Below, in pieces: positions 46,565-55,826 of a stretch of DNA of 64,000 bases (position 1 is the first letter of the stretch; each line of letters begins with the position of its first letter). Source of the stretch: Candidatus Pollutiaquabacter sp. (GTDB lineage Bacteria; Bacteroidota; Bacteroidia; AKYH767-A; 2013-40CM-41-45); the NCBI GenBank assembly GCA_947465495.1, contig CANIAS010000003.1, positions 24,806 to 88,805 of the forward strand. The letters are read 5' to 3'. The position numbers and the translations under genes were made by a program. Under the pieces are notes generated by a model. The model was given only the letters and a program-made list of their open reading frames with translations. It made no database searches and had not been told where the DNA came from.

Positions 46565-47971
46565 TCACATCCTTCCCGCTGACCAATTCAGATAGGCCAT
46601 CGTTTTTGCAAATTTAGTCCTGAGTTCTGCCAAACGAATACGGCTGTTGATCACGCCGTTCTCTCGGGCATTGACCAGAAAAAGAAAACCCTCTCCTTCG
46701 GAAAAACGATATAATTCGCCTTCAAGTAATTTGTCAGAATTAGCTTGTAATTTCTCCTGTACTTGTATCTGATCGGCCAGAGTAGTCAATTCATTATAAA
46801 CTGTACGCACCTGGTTCACGATTTCCCGTGTCGCTTGTTGCTGCTCGTAAGTAGTTTGCCGGATCTTCAACTTTGCCATAGCCGCTTTGCCACGCTCCTC
46901 TCGTAAAAACAACGGCATGCTAAAATTTAAACCCATTTTGTAGTTATTAGTAAAATCAGAGGACCCTGCAATGAAGTCAAAAGCATCCGGTCCCTGACCC
47001 AGAAAATTATATTCAAGGTTGAGCTTTGGACGTAGCTTTTCCATAGCCCATTTACGCTCAATCTCGAGTTGATTTAATTTTACGTCATACTTGATTACCT
47101 CGGGATGATTGGTTCTGGCAGCATCCAATAAATATTCAATTCGTAATTCATTGATAAGTTCCATGATGTTTATACTCGATTCTGGTAGTATGTTTTCTGT
47201 AATCTCAACCGGCTCACCCGTAGGACTCCACAGATGGTTCGATGCAATCAGCCTGGCATTCCTTTCATCCAAGGAGGCTTGACTAACTAAATTTTGTCGG
47301 CTCTGAACTTCAATAAAGGCTTCCAAGGAGTCAATGGCTGCTTGCTCACCAAATAACACCCTGTCGCGAATCGCCTCAAAACGGATTGAAGCCAATCGCA
47401 GACTTTCTTCCTGAAGTTTTTTTCGTTGGTAGGTATAAGACCAATCCCAAAAATCTTTCGTGGCTTGAAACAATAATTTATTAATAAGCTTCACGCGTTC
47501 TGCTTCCGCTAACACAGTGGATTGGCGTGCTTGCAGCACTGCCGCGCGTCTGGCGTCAATTAGCAAACCTTGACCCAAGGGCATGGATACCCCCAGGTAA
47601 GAAAGCCCTTCGATAGGAGTCACTTCTTCCGGGTCAAGATAGTTTCCGTTGTTCTCATCGAAAGCAGCTTTAATATCTAGTCCTGGCCATACTGGCACCG
47701 TGAGAGAGCTTTGCCAAATGCTCCAATAGTCTTTTTCGAGAAATCGTTTTTCAGAAAAATTACTCTTAAGCATTGGATCAAAAGCGCCCTTAGTCACCTG
47801 AAGCTCGCGTGAGGCCATTTCTGAAAACGTTGTTGCTTGCTTTGCTATAGGATGATTGGATTCAACAATTCCGAGGTATTGCTCCGAGGTCATAACCATC
47901 AAGTTGTCAGCATGCAAATTGGAAATGCAGCAGGTAAAAATAGCGATGTATAATAAGGTAGTTCGAATCAT
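46565..47971 (-). CDS. TolC family outer-membrane efflux protein
   Basis: A 468-residue TolC-like protein that would form the outer-membrane channel of the export system encoded upstream. The signal peptide (LLYIAIFTCCISNLHA) is followed by two repeats of long helices with outer-membrane strands (KDYWSIWQSSLTVPVWPGLDIKAAFDEN and NNYKMGLNFSMPLFLREERGKAAMAKLKI). Its ATG overlaps the HlyD gene's stop by 4 bp, so the two are translationally coupled. Confidence 0.88.
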   Translation of the reverse strand: MIRTTLLYIAIFTCCISNLHADNLMVMTSEQYLGIVESNHPIAKQATTFSEMASRELQVTKGAFDPMLKSNFSEKRFLEKDYWSIWQSSLTVPVWPGLDIKAAFDENNGNYLDPEEVTPIEGLSYLGVSMPLGQGLLIDARRAAVLQARQSTVLAEAERVKLINKLLFQATKDFWDWSYTYQRKKLQEESLRLASIRFEAIRDRVLFGEQAAIDSLEAFIEVQSRQNLVSQASLDERNARLIASNHLWSPTGEPVEITENILPESSINIMELINELRIEYLLDAARTNHPEVIKYDVKLNQLEIERKWAMEKLRPKLNLEYNFLGQGPDAFDFIAGSSDFTNNYKMGLNFSMPLFLREERGKAAMAKLKIRQTTYEQQQATREIVNQVRTVYNELTTLADQIQVQEKLQANSDKLLEGELYRFSEGEGFLFLVNARENGVINSRIRLAELRTKFAKTMAYLNWSAGRM

Positions 47972-49341
47972 TGCTTTGCTTTGTTTTCTTTCTTGGACGT
48001 TTCTTCTTTTTTAGAAATAGAAGCCTGTTTGCCAATATAATCAGGAGGGAAACCGTTGAATTGTCGCCAGAGTTCATACCAGATAGGAACATCTTTCAGC
48101 ATGATCCAACCGAAGCTGCCTGATCCTACGCGCAACTGCTCTGGCCAGGGTACATCGTTCGGGTCGGGTGTAACGAGAATTCGGTAGCGCCCATCGGTGT
48201 CGAAATTGTCGATGACTTGCACAATACCGCCAAAGGTGCCAAAGCTACATCCTGGCCAGCCCGCAAATACCAAAGCGGGCCAACCATCAAACTGAAGACG
48301 CACCTTGCGGCCTTTTTCCAATAACGGGATATCCATTGGCCTGACGTATAGTTGTACCGCCAACTCAGGAGTGGAAGGCATCACGGTGCAGATTACATCA
48401 CCCTCAGAAACTGTTTCTCCAATGCCAGAGATTTTTGCTTGAACAACGTATCCGTCTTGTGGTGCTGTTACGAAATAATAGTTGCTACGAATCGCCATGC
48501 TCGAAAACTCGATGTTCAGTTTTGCGATTTCAGATTGTGTCTCATACAGGTAGGATAGCGCTGTGTTCAATTCCGATTCTGCCTTACTAATCTTATTCGT
48601 GTATTCTGCTTCCAGCGAACCTAGTTCGATTTCGGCATTGATTAACTCGTTGCGGGTGGCTTGCAATTTATTTTCAGTTACTACCACCTTGGCGCGCGAC
48701 TCTTGCAATTTTAAATTTCTTCGCTCTTGTTCAGTGATTGGCAAAAGACCTTTGGAAAGTAAAGAGTCTGCTCGCTTTGCTTGCGCCCTGGCAATGTCAA
48801 AATCTGCTTTGACTGCACGAACATCAGCACTGTCGCTGATTAACTTGAACTCATTTTGTTTTAATTTATTTCTAGCTTTCGCCAGCGATAGTAGTTTTTC
48901 TTTTTGAATGGCTTCGATTTGTTTCGCTAGGGCGCTTACTTTTCCCGAAGTGGAATTCTGCGAACCTTCTTTCGCCTTTATCTGATCATCGATTCGTTCA
49001 ATCATCTTAGGGTCCAGGTATTTTTCGCGGATTTCAGATAGCCGTACAATCGTGTCGCCTTGCTTGATGAATTGTCCTTCTTGCACATACCACTTCTCCA
49101 CGCGACCAGCAATTAATGCTTGAATGGATTGCGGACGATCCTGTGGTAGATAGGTCGTCACTGATCCGTTAGATCGGATGTTTTGTGTCCATGGTAGAAA
49201 CAGGGAAAGTAATAGGATCGAAAAGAACACCATCGATATGCGAGCGAATCGCTTTGCATGACGTGTGTCTCGTACCAGATGTATCGATTTGAATGATGCC
49301 TTTGAGGGGTCAGTGGGATGATTGTCTGAGTAGTTATTCAT
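47968..49341 (-). CDS. HlyD family periplasmic adaptor protein
   Basis: A 457-residue membrane-fusion protein of a type I-like export system. One transmembrane segment lies at about residues 33-52 (ISMVFFSILLLSLFLPW). The lipoyl half-motifs (IQALIAGRVEKWYVQEGQFIKQGD and FVTAPQDGYVVQAKISGIGETVSEGD) flank a long coiled-coil hairpin (about residues 110-290). A beta-barrel domain with LAVQLYVRPMDIPLLEKGRKVRLQFDG follows, and a Lys/Glu-rich tail ends the protein. The gene is flanked by the ABC transporter gene (9 bp away) and the TolC gene (overlapping). Confidence 0.9.
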   Translation of the reverse strand: MNNYSDNHPTDPSKASFKSIHLVRDTRHAKRFARISMVFFSILLLSLFLPWTQNIRSNGSVTTYLPQDRPQSIQALIAGRVEKWYVQEGQFIKQGDTIVRLSEIREKYLDPKMIERIDDQIKAKEGSQNSTSGKVSALAKQIEAIQKEKLLSLAKARNKLKQNEFKLISDSADVRAVKADFDIARAQAKRADSLLSKGLLPITEQERRNLKLQESRAKVVVTENKLQATRNELINAEIELGSLEAEYTNKISKAESELNTALSYLYETQSEIAKLNIEFSSMAIRSNYYFVTAPQDGYVVQAKISGIGETVSEGDVICTVMPSTPELAVQLYVRPMDIPLLEKGRKVRLQFDGWPALVFAGWPGCSFGTFGGIVQVIDNFDTDGRYRILVTPDPNDVPWPEQLRVGSGSFGWIMLKDVPIWYELWRQFNGFPPDYIGKQASISKKEETSKKENKAKQ

Positions 49342-49350
49342 GATGGGAAA

Positions 49351-51540
49351 TCAATCAATATGTTGAATTAGGCTCTTGAATTCTTCTGACTTTTTTGAAA
49401 GCTCCTCTAATGTACCCGAGGCGATTAGTTGACCTTCTTTCATCAGTATAATTCGTTCTGACATAGCCATTACTGCTGGGTCGTTTGATACTATTATAAT
49501 AGTCCATTCGTTTTCCTTCCGCAGCAGAAATTCCAGGATTCTCATTTTTTCGGATAGTTCAACGCCTAAAAGAAAATCATCGATGATGAGTAATCCTGGT
49601 CGTTCGACAAGGTTTCGGGTCAATATCAAGCGATGCAAAATGCTTTCAGGTAGTCGACTGGATCCACCGACCAGTCGTGTGTAATATCCTTGTGGTTGAT
49701 TGGCGATGTATTCGGAAAGCCCTGTTATCCCGGTCGCCCATACTACGTCGTCAAAGGTGACACCTTGTCTAGCGAGTGTAATATTCTCCAATATGCTCCC
49801 GTCAAAGAGAGTGTCTTGTGAAACATAATTTCCGATGCGATTCATCAGGGTGTTTTTGTCAAGTTCACGAAGTGAAATCTCATTATACCGAATGCTGCCG
49901 TGATAGGAGTCGTAGAGTCCTAACAGAAGCTGAACCAACGTTGATTTTCCGGACCCGTTACCACCGGAAAGGCAAATCTTTTCAGAAGGTTGAATGGTCA
50001 AGGAGATCCCTTTCAATACGACTTGATTTGTGTCTGGGTAGGCATAGGAAAGTCGATCGATGTTAATGGACAATGCGTTTTTATCATTTTCCTTTAGCTG
50101 GCTGACAGGCGCCTCTTCGACTGGCAAACTGGTTACTTTGGTGATTTTTTCAATACTTACCAATACATCATAGACGGCATCTATTTTTTGAATAATCTTT
50201 TCAATCGAGTTCATAATCAAAATGATCACGATTTCGGCGGCCACGAATTGTCCAAGGTTAATCTGACGGTCTATTACTAATACGACCCCAAGAATTAGTA
50301 ATATGGCGGTAATGAGTGTTTTGAATACGATGAAACTGTAATACTGAACTTTGAGAACCTTAAAATGACTTTCTCTCGCGCGGAGGTAATTTCCTACGTG
50401 ATAATCAGTACGATCCATGTTCAACGTAGAATGTCCTGCTAACTTAAATGTGACAATGGATCGGGCCATCTCTTCCAGCCAGTTTGCTACGGCATATTTG
50501 TGTTCGGATTCTTGCAAGGCAGTCTGCATTCCTTTTGGTCCTGTTAATCTCAAAACGGCCCATAATGCAGCCAACATAATGCCTCCTAGCATGATGAACA
50601 GTGGGTGGTAGAGCGATAATAGAAAAATGCCGAGCAATACTTGTAGCAAAGCAGCAGATAGATCGATGAGCAAAACAGGTATTCCTTTTTGTAGCGTAAG
50701 GGTGTCGAAAAACCGGTTCATCAATTCCGGTGGATTGTATTTTAAAATAGACTCCATACGTAAGCGAGGGATTCGATATGCGAAGGCGAATGCTGTACTT
50801 GCAAATAATTTTTGCTGAAGATATTCGACGATTTCAAGTTGAAAGACCATCATCAGCCCGCTAAAGAATACCCCTAAAAGGATGAATAGAATAAGTACGG
50901 AGGATGAAGTGACAACTTGTCCGCTTGATATGAAACCGATCAGACTTTGTACACCAAGTGGCAAGGATAAGCTGATGAGACCGATGAAGAGAGCATAGGA
51001 AAGTACGTAGAGTATCTCTTTTCGCTCAGGGGCTAACAGTCGTAGTAATTTCTCGATGATTTTAAAACGCGATCCACTGAGGTCGATTGCTTTTAAGGTA
51101 GTCTGATCGTCTACAGCATGATGAGGAAAACATACAATGACGGGTATGGAGCCGTTTGTTGAACGAAAGACGCGCTTGATGATTACTTCGGCGACCTCCT
51201 TGTTGGCAGGAATAAGTTTGTTTTTTTCTGAACGAAATATTTCCCCATTCTTAGTTGATTGGTAAGCGGCTGTGACTGTAAGTCCGCTCCCTTGAACTTC
51301 AAAAAATAAAAATGGATATGGTGAGCTTTCGTACAGTGATATAAATTCTGTTTCTGTAATTTCTTTTTTAAGGTAAATCAAGTTTTCCTTTGCTCCGGTT
51401 TCTATAAGCGTTCGGATGAATTCATCCGGATTAGAACCATAAGAAAGGAAGTCCGGATTTTCAAAAAGGGAGTGGCTGGAGTCTACCGATTCGATTTTTA
51501 AGACTTGTTTAAAAAAATGATGGATGTCTTTAAGTAGCAT
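49351..51540 (-). CDS. Export ABC transporter with degenerate nucleotide-binding motifs
   Basis: A 729-residue ABC half-transporter: an N-terminal ~180-residue soluble domain without C39 peptidase Cys/His motifs, a six-helix membrane domain (about 180-470), and a C-terminal ATPase domain. Walker A GGNGSGKST is intact (Lys532). The signature reads LVGGS (623-627) instead of LSGGQ. Walker B is LLIIDD with Asp655 in place of the catalytic Glu. The switch histidine is Asn686 (IIIVSND). It may hydrolyse ATP slowly or only as a heteromer. First gene of an ABC-HlyD-TolC operon; no cargo gene is adjacent. Confidence 0.88.
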   Translation of the reverse strand: MLLKDIHHFFKQVLKIESVDSSHSLFENPDFLSYGSNPDEFIRTLIETGAKENLIYLKKEITETEFISLYESSPYPFLFFEVQGSGLTVTAAYQSTKNGEIFRSEKNKLIPANKEVAEVIIKRVFRSTNGSIPVIVCFPHHAVDDQTTLKAIDLSGSRFKIIEKLLRLLAPERKEILYVLSYALFIGLISLSLPLGVQSLIGFISSGQVVTSSSVLILFILLGVFFSGLMMVFQLEIVEYLQQKLFASTAFAFAYRIPRLRMESILKYNPPELMNRFFDTLTLQKGIPVLLIDLSAALLQVLLGIFLLSLYHPLFIMLGGIMLAALWAVLRLTGPKGMQTALQESEHKYAVANWLEEMARSIVTFKLAGHSTLNMDRTDYHVGNYLRARESHFKVLKVQYYSFIVFKTLITAILLILGVVLVIDRQINLGQFVAAEIVIILIMNSIEKIIQKIDAVYDVLVSIEKITKVTSLPVEEAPVSQLKENDKNALSINIDRLSYAYPDTNQVVLKGISLTIQPSEKICLSGGNGSGKSTLVQLLLGLYDSYHGSIRYNEISLRELDKNTLMNRIGNYVSQDTLFDGSILENITLARQGVTFDDVVWATGITGLSEYIANQPQGYYTRLVGGSSRLPESILHRLILTRNLVERPGLLIIDDFLLGVELSEKMRILEFLLRKENEWTIIIVSNDPAVMAMSERIILMKEGQLIASGTLEELSKKSEEFKSLIQHID

Positions 51541-52152
51541 GGTTCAGTTAGTAAGTAGAAGCATTTGACTAATAGATTTAGCCTAGTATCGGATACATTG
51601 TATTGTGATCGATTTTCGAGCGCGCCCTTTTAAGCAAAAACTATTCCTAGTTCCTTATTTAGGAGCAGTTGAGGTAGTTAAATAGTATTAAAGTTGGTTT
51701 GAATTCTACTTAATAACGACACTTATTTAACTGCAAAAATTAATCTAATCTTAATTGTTAAAAAGCCTTAAAGTCGAATCGTGTTTGATGTGGTTATTCA
51801 AAAGCGTTATGGAACTCGTGTTTTTTGTGACAATTAATTCAAGTTGAATGCTGTAGTTCAACGCTAAGTTGTAATTAGGAGAGTTGAACTACCAGGAAGT
51901 ATAGAGGCATTCCTATAGTAAAAATAAATGGGAAATGATTTTCTGTAAAGATTAACAATTACTTCCAGGTCGCTTTTGAATACAATCGCCAGAATTCCCT
52001 ATAGGAAAAATAAGTTAGTAGGATTCGTGAGATTGCTGATAAGAAAATGAAATTCCATGGTTAATGGTTTTATTAAATTGCAAATCAATGATTGCACAAA
52101 GATAAGAACAGAACTTTGCTTTCAATTCAGTTCAGTTCATTGCTACCGGTAA
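51541..52152. other. 612-bp non-coding region upstream of the export operon, with repeats
   Basis: I see no credible gene here. It is AT-rich and contains a perfect 10-bp inverted repeat GTAGTTCAAC (51853-51862) / GTTGAACTAC (51883-51892) with a 20-bp spacer. Two related direct repeats ATTCC(C)TATAG...AAAATAA lie at about 51909-51928 and 51994-52012, the second being a near-perfect dyad around CTATAG. A promoter at 52097-52125 reads toward the ABC gene and would leave a leader of about 550 nt. Confidence 0.6.
52097..52125 (-). promoter_or_regulatory. Promoter candidate of the export operon
   Basis: Minus strand: TTG (52125-52123), 18-bp spacer, TATCTTTG (52104-52097). A good match to the Bacteroidota consensus, pointing at the ABC gene about 550 bp downstream. 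Confidence 0.6.
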
Positions 52153-53385
52153 TTACTCGTATCGCAACGACTCAATCGGATCCAGCTTGGCGGCTTTAGA
52201 TGCGGGATAATACCCCGACACGACTCCAACTCCGAAGCACAAAACGATTCCTGAAAAAATCCATTTCCATGGAATGAGAAAGCCGCTGTCAAGTATCAGT
52301 GACATGCTGTTCCCAACAAGTATACCCAAAAATATTCCAAGTATTCCTCCGATTTGACAAATCAGAATAGCTTCGATCAAAAATTGACGACGGATCACCG
52401 TCGGTGTTGCGCCCAGTGCTTTTCGGATTCCAATTTCACGCGTGCGTTCTGTTACACTGACCAACATGATATTCATCAGCCCAATGGCAGCACCCAACAA
52501 GGTGATAAGTCCGATGATGGTCGCAGCGATGGTTACAGTCCCCAATTGACTGATTAACATGTTTGCAATACTGTCGCTCTTTGTTATTTCAAATGTATTG
52601 TCCTCCCCGATATGAACTCCTCTGACTACACGGAATACGCCCGTCGCTTCGCTAATAGCAGCATTCATTTTTTTGATGTCCTCCACACTGACATTGATGG
52701 AATAGGACATGTTTTCTTTTCCGAAATGTTGTTTAACATTCATTAATGGCAAGATGCAAACTTTGTCTCCTCCGAAGCCCATTGCGGTTCCTTTTTCTTT
52801 GAGGACTCCAATCACTCGGTACTTGTTGTTTCCTACCGAAATTACCTGATCAATGGGATCTGACGAAGGGAATATTTTTTCCAGGACATCCTTTCCTAAA
52901 ATAGCCACATTTGACCCGTTAAGCACTTCCTGCGCGGAAAAATTACGACCTGCAGCAATCGTATAGCCAGAGGTTTGCAGGTAGTTTTCATTCCCTCCCA
53001 TGACCATCACATTGGGATTGGTCTTTTCGTCTTCGTGTCGCAGCGTGGCTGTTCCACTGGCCATCACCGAAACGGAAATTTTGGCCGGGAAGTGGAAGGC
53101 TTCAATGAATCGTTCCGACTGATGATAATCAATAGGCTTGAATCGCTTGGCCCTCCTTCCACGACTACCGATACGGATGTTCATTCCTCGGTTCTGGATG
53201 GTGAAGGAATTAGCCCCCATGCTTTGAAAATTCGAATTAATCGAACTTTCCACGGCATCAATAGCCGTTAAAATACCTACCAGTGCCATGATGCCAATGG
53301 CAATAATAAGCGCGGTAAGGGTCGTTCGTAACCGTTGGCTGCGAATGCTCTGACGCGCTACTTTGATGTTTTCCGCGAGATTCAA
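52153..53385 (-). CDS. MacB/FtsX-type ABC transporter permease
   Basis: A 410-residue inner-membrane permease of the MacB-like mechanotransmission type, with one N-terminal transmembrane helix ([21 protein letters not shown]). A large periplasmic MacB domain (about residues 45-270) follows, with [25 protein letters not shown]. Three C-terminal helices carry the conserved [25 protein letters not shown] segment and end [17 protein letters not shown]. It should need an ATPase partner (LolD/MacB type), which is not adjacent. A TACTTTTG at 53402-53409 (minus) may be its -7 element. Confidence 0.9.
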   Translation of the reverse strand: MNLAENIKVARQSIRSQRLRTTLTALIIAIGIMALVGILTAIDAVESSINSNFQSMGANSFTIQNRGMNIRIGSRGRRAKRFKPIDYHQSERFIEAFHFPAKISVSVMASGTATLRHEDEKTNPNVMVMGGNENYLQTSGYTIAAGRNFSAQEVLNGSNVAILGKDVLEKIFPSSDPIDQVISVGNNKYRVIGVLKEKGTAMGFGGDKVCILPLMNVKQHFGKENMSYSINVSVEDIKKMNAAISEATGVFRVVRGVHIGEDNTFEITKSDSIANMLISQLGTVTIAATIIGLITLLGAAIGLMNIMLVSVTERTREIGIRKALGATPTVIRRQFLIEAILICQIGGILGIFLGILVGNSMSLILDSGFLIPWKWIFSGIVLCFGVGVVSGYYPASKAAKLDPIESLRYE

Positions 53386-53556
53386 TTGATAAATTAAACG
53401 TCAAAAGTAGAAAGTAAACGCTGAATTATTCCATGATAAATATACTAATTAGCATTATTAGCACGGTTTACTTACACTAATGGAAAACACTGATTTTTGT
53501 CTTTTTATTCTTGACCATATTCACTACCTTTATAATACCTTAAAAATTAAACTATC

Positions 53557-53817
53557 ATGAAAAAAATCTTCGCTTTGCTCGCTCTAGTGAGCTTTGTATC
53601 CCTAACCGTGCTTGCCGACGAGCCGGCTAAATCGTGTGACAAGAAAGAAGGAAAATCTTGCTGCAAAAAAGAAGCCTCCGCTAAATCTGAAAAATCTTCT
53701 TGCTGTTCTAAAGAAGCCAAAGAAGGCAAATCATGCTCTAAAGAGAAATCCAGTTGCTCTCACGACAAAGAAGCCGCTAAGCCTGCAGATAGCAATGGTG
53801 TTAAGTCGGATAAGTAA
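53557..53817 (+). CDS. Exported Cys/Lys-rich small protein, 86 aa
   Basis: An 86-residue secreted protein. A signal peptide (residues 1-20, MKKIFALLALVSFVSLTVLA) is followed by a low-complexity mature region of about 66 residues, nearly all Lys, Ser, Glu, Ala and Cys. It has seven cysteines (27, 35, 36, 49, 50, 60, 67) and one His (69), arranged as CC and single C between Lys/Ser stretches such as KSCCKKE and SSCCSKE. Such composition suggests metal binding outside the cytoplasm, but no named family is recognised. It is flanked by its own leader with TACCTTTA at about 53533. Confidence 0.75.
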   Translation: MKKIFALLALVSFVSLTVLADEPAKSCDKKEGKSCCKKEASAKSEKSSCCSKEAKEGKSCSKEKSSCSHDKEAAKPADSNGVKSDK

Positions 53818-53847
53818 TTAATCAGAAATTGATAGTAACCGATCCGG

Positions 53848-54543
53848 TTACAATATTGACAAAAGTTCATTCAAGCCCTTGATCTCACGGTCAGGGGCTT
53901 CTTTATGAGGTATTGCTTGAGGATTGAAATAGATGGCACGCCATCCGGCCTTTTGCGCACCTATCACATCCACTTCGAGTCCGTCGCCAATCATCAGGCA
54001 TTCTTCGTGCGCTGCATTTGCTTTTTTCATCGAGTAATCGAAAATCCGGATGTCGGGCTTTTTATACCCTGTATGTTCACTGATAATGATTTCGCGAAAA
54101 TACTTGTTCAGGTCCGCTACCTCCATTTTAATGGTTTGCGCCTCCACGAATCCATTGGTGATGATGTGAAGGGTGTATTTCTCAAAAAGATACTGTAGGG
54201 TTTCATGTGCATCGGGGAAGAGATGAGTTTTCCGTGGACCCAGAAGCACGTAGTCGTCCGCCATTCCTGCAGGAGCCGAATCTGGATCTAAACCCATGTC
54301 CCAAAAAGTAAACGCAAAGCGTTTGTTTCGCAAGGTAGCCTTGTCTATACCTCCTAATCGATACTGTTCCCACAATAACTCATTGCGATGCTTATAGGCA
54401 GCAACAAAGGCATTAAAGGATGGCACTCCTAATTTGATAAGTTCGTATTTGTCAAACAATTCGGAAAGCGTCGCCATCGAACTTTTTTCAAAATCCCAAA
54501 TGGTGTTGTCCAAATCGAAGAATATATGACGAACGCCAATCAT
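53848..54543 (-). CDS. HAD hydrolase, YjjG-type (non-canonical pyrimidine nucleotidase)
   Basis: A 231-residue HAD-superfamily phosphatase. The first motif FFDLDNTIWDFEKSS with WDF after the DxD is typical of the YjjG/TIGR02254 group, which hydrolyses nucleoside monophosphates including unusual pyrimidines. The helical cap follows. Motif II is HIITNGF, and motif III/IV is KKPDIRIFDYSM with LMIGDGLEVDVIGAQKAGW. I start at ATG 54543; one at 54609 would extend 22 residues into the upstream gene. It overlaps that gene by 4 bp. Confidence 0.88.
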   Translation of the reverse strand: MIGVRHIFFDLDNTIWDFEKSSMATLSELFDKYELIKLGVPSFNAFVAAYKHRNELLWEQYRLGGIDKATLRNKRFAFTFWDMGLDPDSAPAGMADDYVLLGPRKTHLFPDAHETLQYLFEKYTLHIITNGFVEAQTIKMEVADLNKYFREIIISEHTGYKKPDIRIFDYSMKKANAAHEECLMIGDGLEVDVIGAQKAGWRAIYFNPQAIPHKEAPDREIKGLNELLSIL

Positions 54544-55106
54544 GAATAGATGTCCTCCAACGTTTTGATGTTGGCAAAATGGAACAAAGTAGTCAGTAGC
54601 AAAGACCATAGTGTGATTGACACAAACAAGTAGAGTAAAATCTTTCGCTTGTTTCTTTCTAACCGAGTGATGAAAAAAGTTCCGATTGGTATTGAAAGGA
54701 AGATTGGAGTTAATGCTGCAAGGCCAATTAAACCGTATTTGGACCAGATGCGTACAATTTTCCGCGAACGAGGTGAGAATACCTTGCGAGGTGGCATAGT
54801 CTTATCAACATACTCATACTTGATTTGAAGGGGATTTTCAACATCTGCCATTGGGGGTGAAAACAGTTCGCGACGTTCCATTTTCTTTCGAAAAACATAA
54901 GCGCGAAGCTTGCTCCAAATCATCATAAGCCAATCGCTGAAATACATGAAAACAACGACTCCTAGCATTCCTCCTAGTATTGCATAGAGGTTTGTTTCAA
55001 ACCACGTAAATGTATAGCGTTCGGAAATAGAAACGAAGGGTATTCCAAACGCAAACTTGACGCTGCTGATCAGGATAAGGGTAATGATCTGAAGGAAATC
55101 TTCCAC
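54540..55106 (-). CDS. Conserved membrane protein of unknown function, 188 aa
   Basis: An inner-membrane protein with about four hydrophobic segments (about residues 5-24, 38-58, 120-145, 155-178) and a basic cytoplasmic loop between the second and third (RKKMERRELFSPPM ... RSRKIVRIW). The segment KYGLIGLAALTPIFLSIPIGTFF resembles small 'multidrug export'-like or DedA-like hairpins, but I cannot assign a family. It is translationally coupled to the YjjG-type gene by a 4-bp overlap. Confidence 0.7.
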   Translation of the reverse strand: MEDFLQIITLILISSVKFAFGIPFVSISERYTFTWFETNLYAILGGMLGVVVFMYFSDWLMMIWSKLRAYVFRKKMERRELFSPPMADVENPLQIKYEYVDKTMPPRKVFSPRSRKIVRIWSKYGLIGLAALTPIFLSIPIGTFFITRLERNKRKILLYLFVSITLWSLLLTTLFHFANIKTLEDIYS

Positions 55107-55168
55107 AACGAAATCGGCCTGCTAAAATGAATTGGAACAATTACAGCAACAATAACGTTCGCCGTCTA

Positions 55169-55816
55169 TTAAAGTTTTTCTCCAAATGCAAGATCACCCG
55201 CATCGCCAAGGCCTGGTACAATGTAAGCTTGTGCAGTCAACTCTTCATCCACTGCTGCCGCCCAGATGGTGACATTTTCAGACAAGTGACTTTTGACATG
55301 TTCTATGCCTTGAGCACTGGCAATTGCACAAACGATGTGCGTATGTCTAGGAATTCCTTTTTCCATCATGGCTTTGTACGTCATCACGATGGATGAACCT
55401 GTCGCTAACATTGGATCGCAAAGAATCAAGGTTCTATTTTCTAAGCTCGGACATGAAATGTACTCCAGAGCAATCTCAAAACTGCCATCCTTGTGGTGCT
55501 TTCGGTAGGCACTAATAAAGGCGTTGTCGGCATGATCAAAATAATTAAGAAAACCCTGATGCAGCGGAAGACCTGCACGTAGAATCGTACCAAGAATTGG
55601 CTGTTCCTTGGGGATATGCATGTTGGAGGCGCCCAAGGGAGTAGTAATTTCCACTTCTTCGTAAATCATCAGTTTGCTGATTTCATAGGCCATAATCTCT
55701 CCAATGCGTTCGAGGTTGCGACGAAAACGCATCCGGTCGTGTTGGACTTCTACATTTCGTAATTCGGAAACGTATTGGTTAAGAATGGAGTTGTAGAGTC
55801 CAAGATGATGTACCAT
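55169..55816 (-). CDS. upp: Uracil phosphoribosyltransferase
   Basis: A 215-residue salvage enzyme that makes UMP from uracil and PRPP. The PRPP-binding motif is LCDPMLATGSSIVMT. Further marks are ILRAGLPLHQGFLNYFDHADNAFISAYR and the C-terminal uracil-binding YIVPGLGDAGDLAFG. Its role in pyrimidine salvage fits the nearby YjjG-type nucleotidase. Confidence 0.96.
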   Translation of the reverse strand: MVHHLGLYNSILNQYVSELRNVEVQHDRMRFRRNLERIGEIMAYEISKLMIYEEVEITTPLGASNMHIPKEQPILGTILRAGLPLHQGFLNYFDHADNAFISAYRKHHKDGSFEIALEYISCPSLENRTLILCDPMLATGSSIVMTYKAMMEKGIPRHTHIVCAIASAQGIEHVKSHLSENVTIWAAAVDEELTAQAYIVPGLGDAGDLAFGEKL

Positions 55817-55826
55817 CGGTAATGGA

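Noticed and set aside
52000..52057. 19-codon minus-strand frame in the export-operon leader, ending at the CTATAG repeat
   Set aside because: The length is within chance expectation in AT-rich DNA and no bacteriocin-like leader (double glycine) is seen, so it is not proposed as a cargo peptide.
53547..53729. 60-codon minus-strand frame over the Cys/Lys-rich gene
   Set aside because: It is the shadow of the signal-peptide-bearing plus-strand gene and has no signal, domain or leader of its own.
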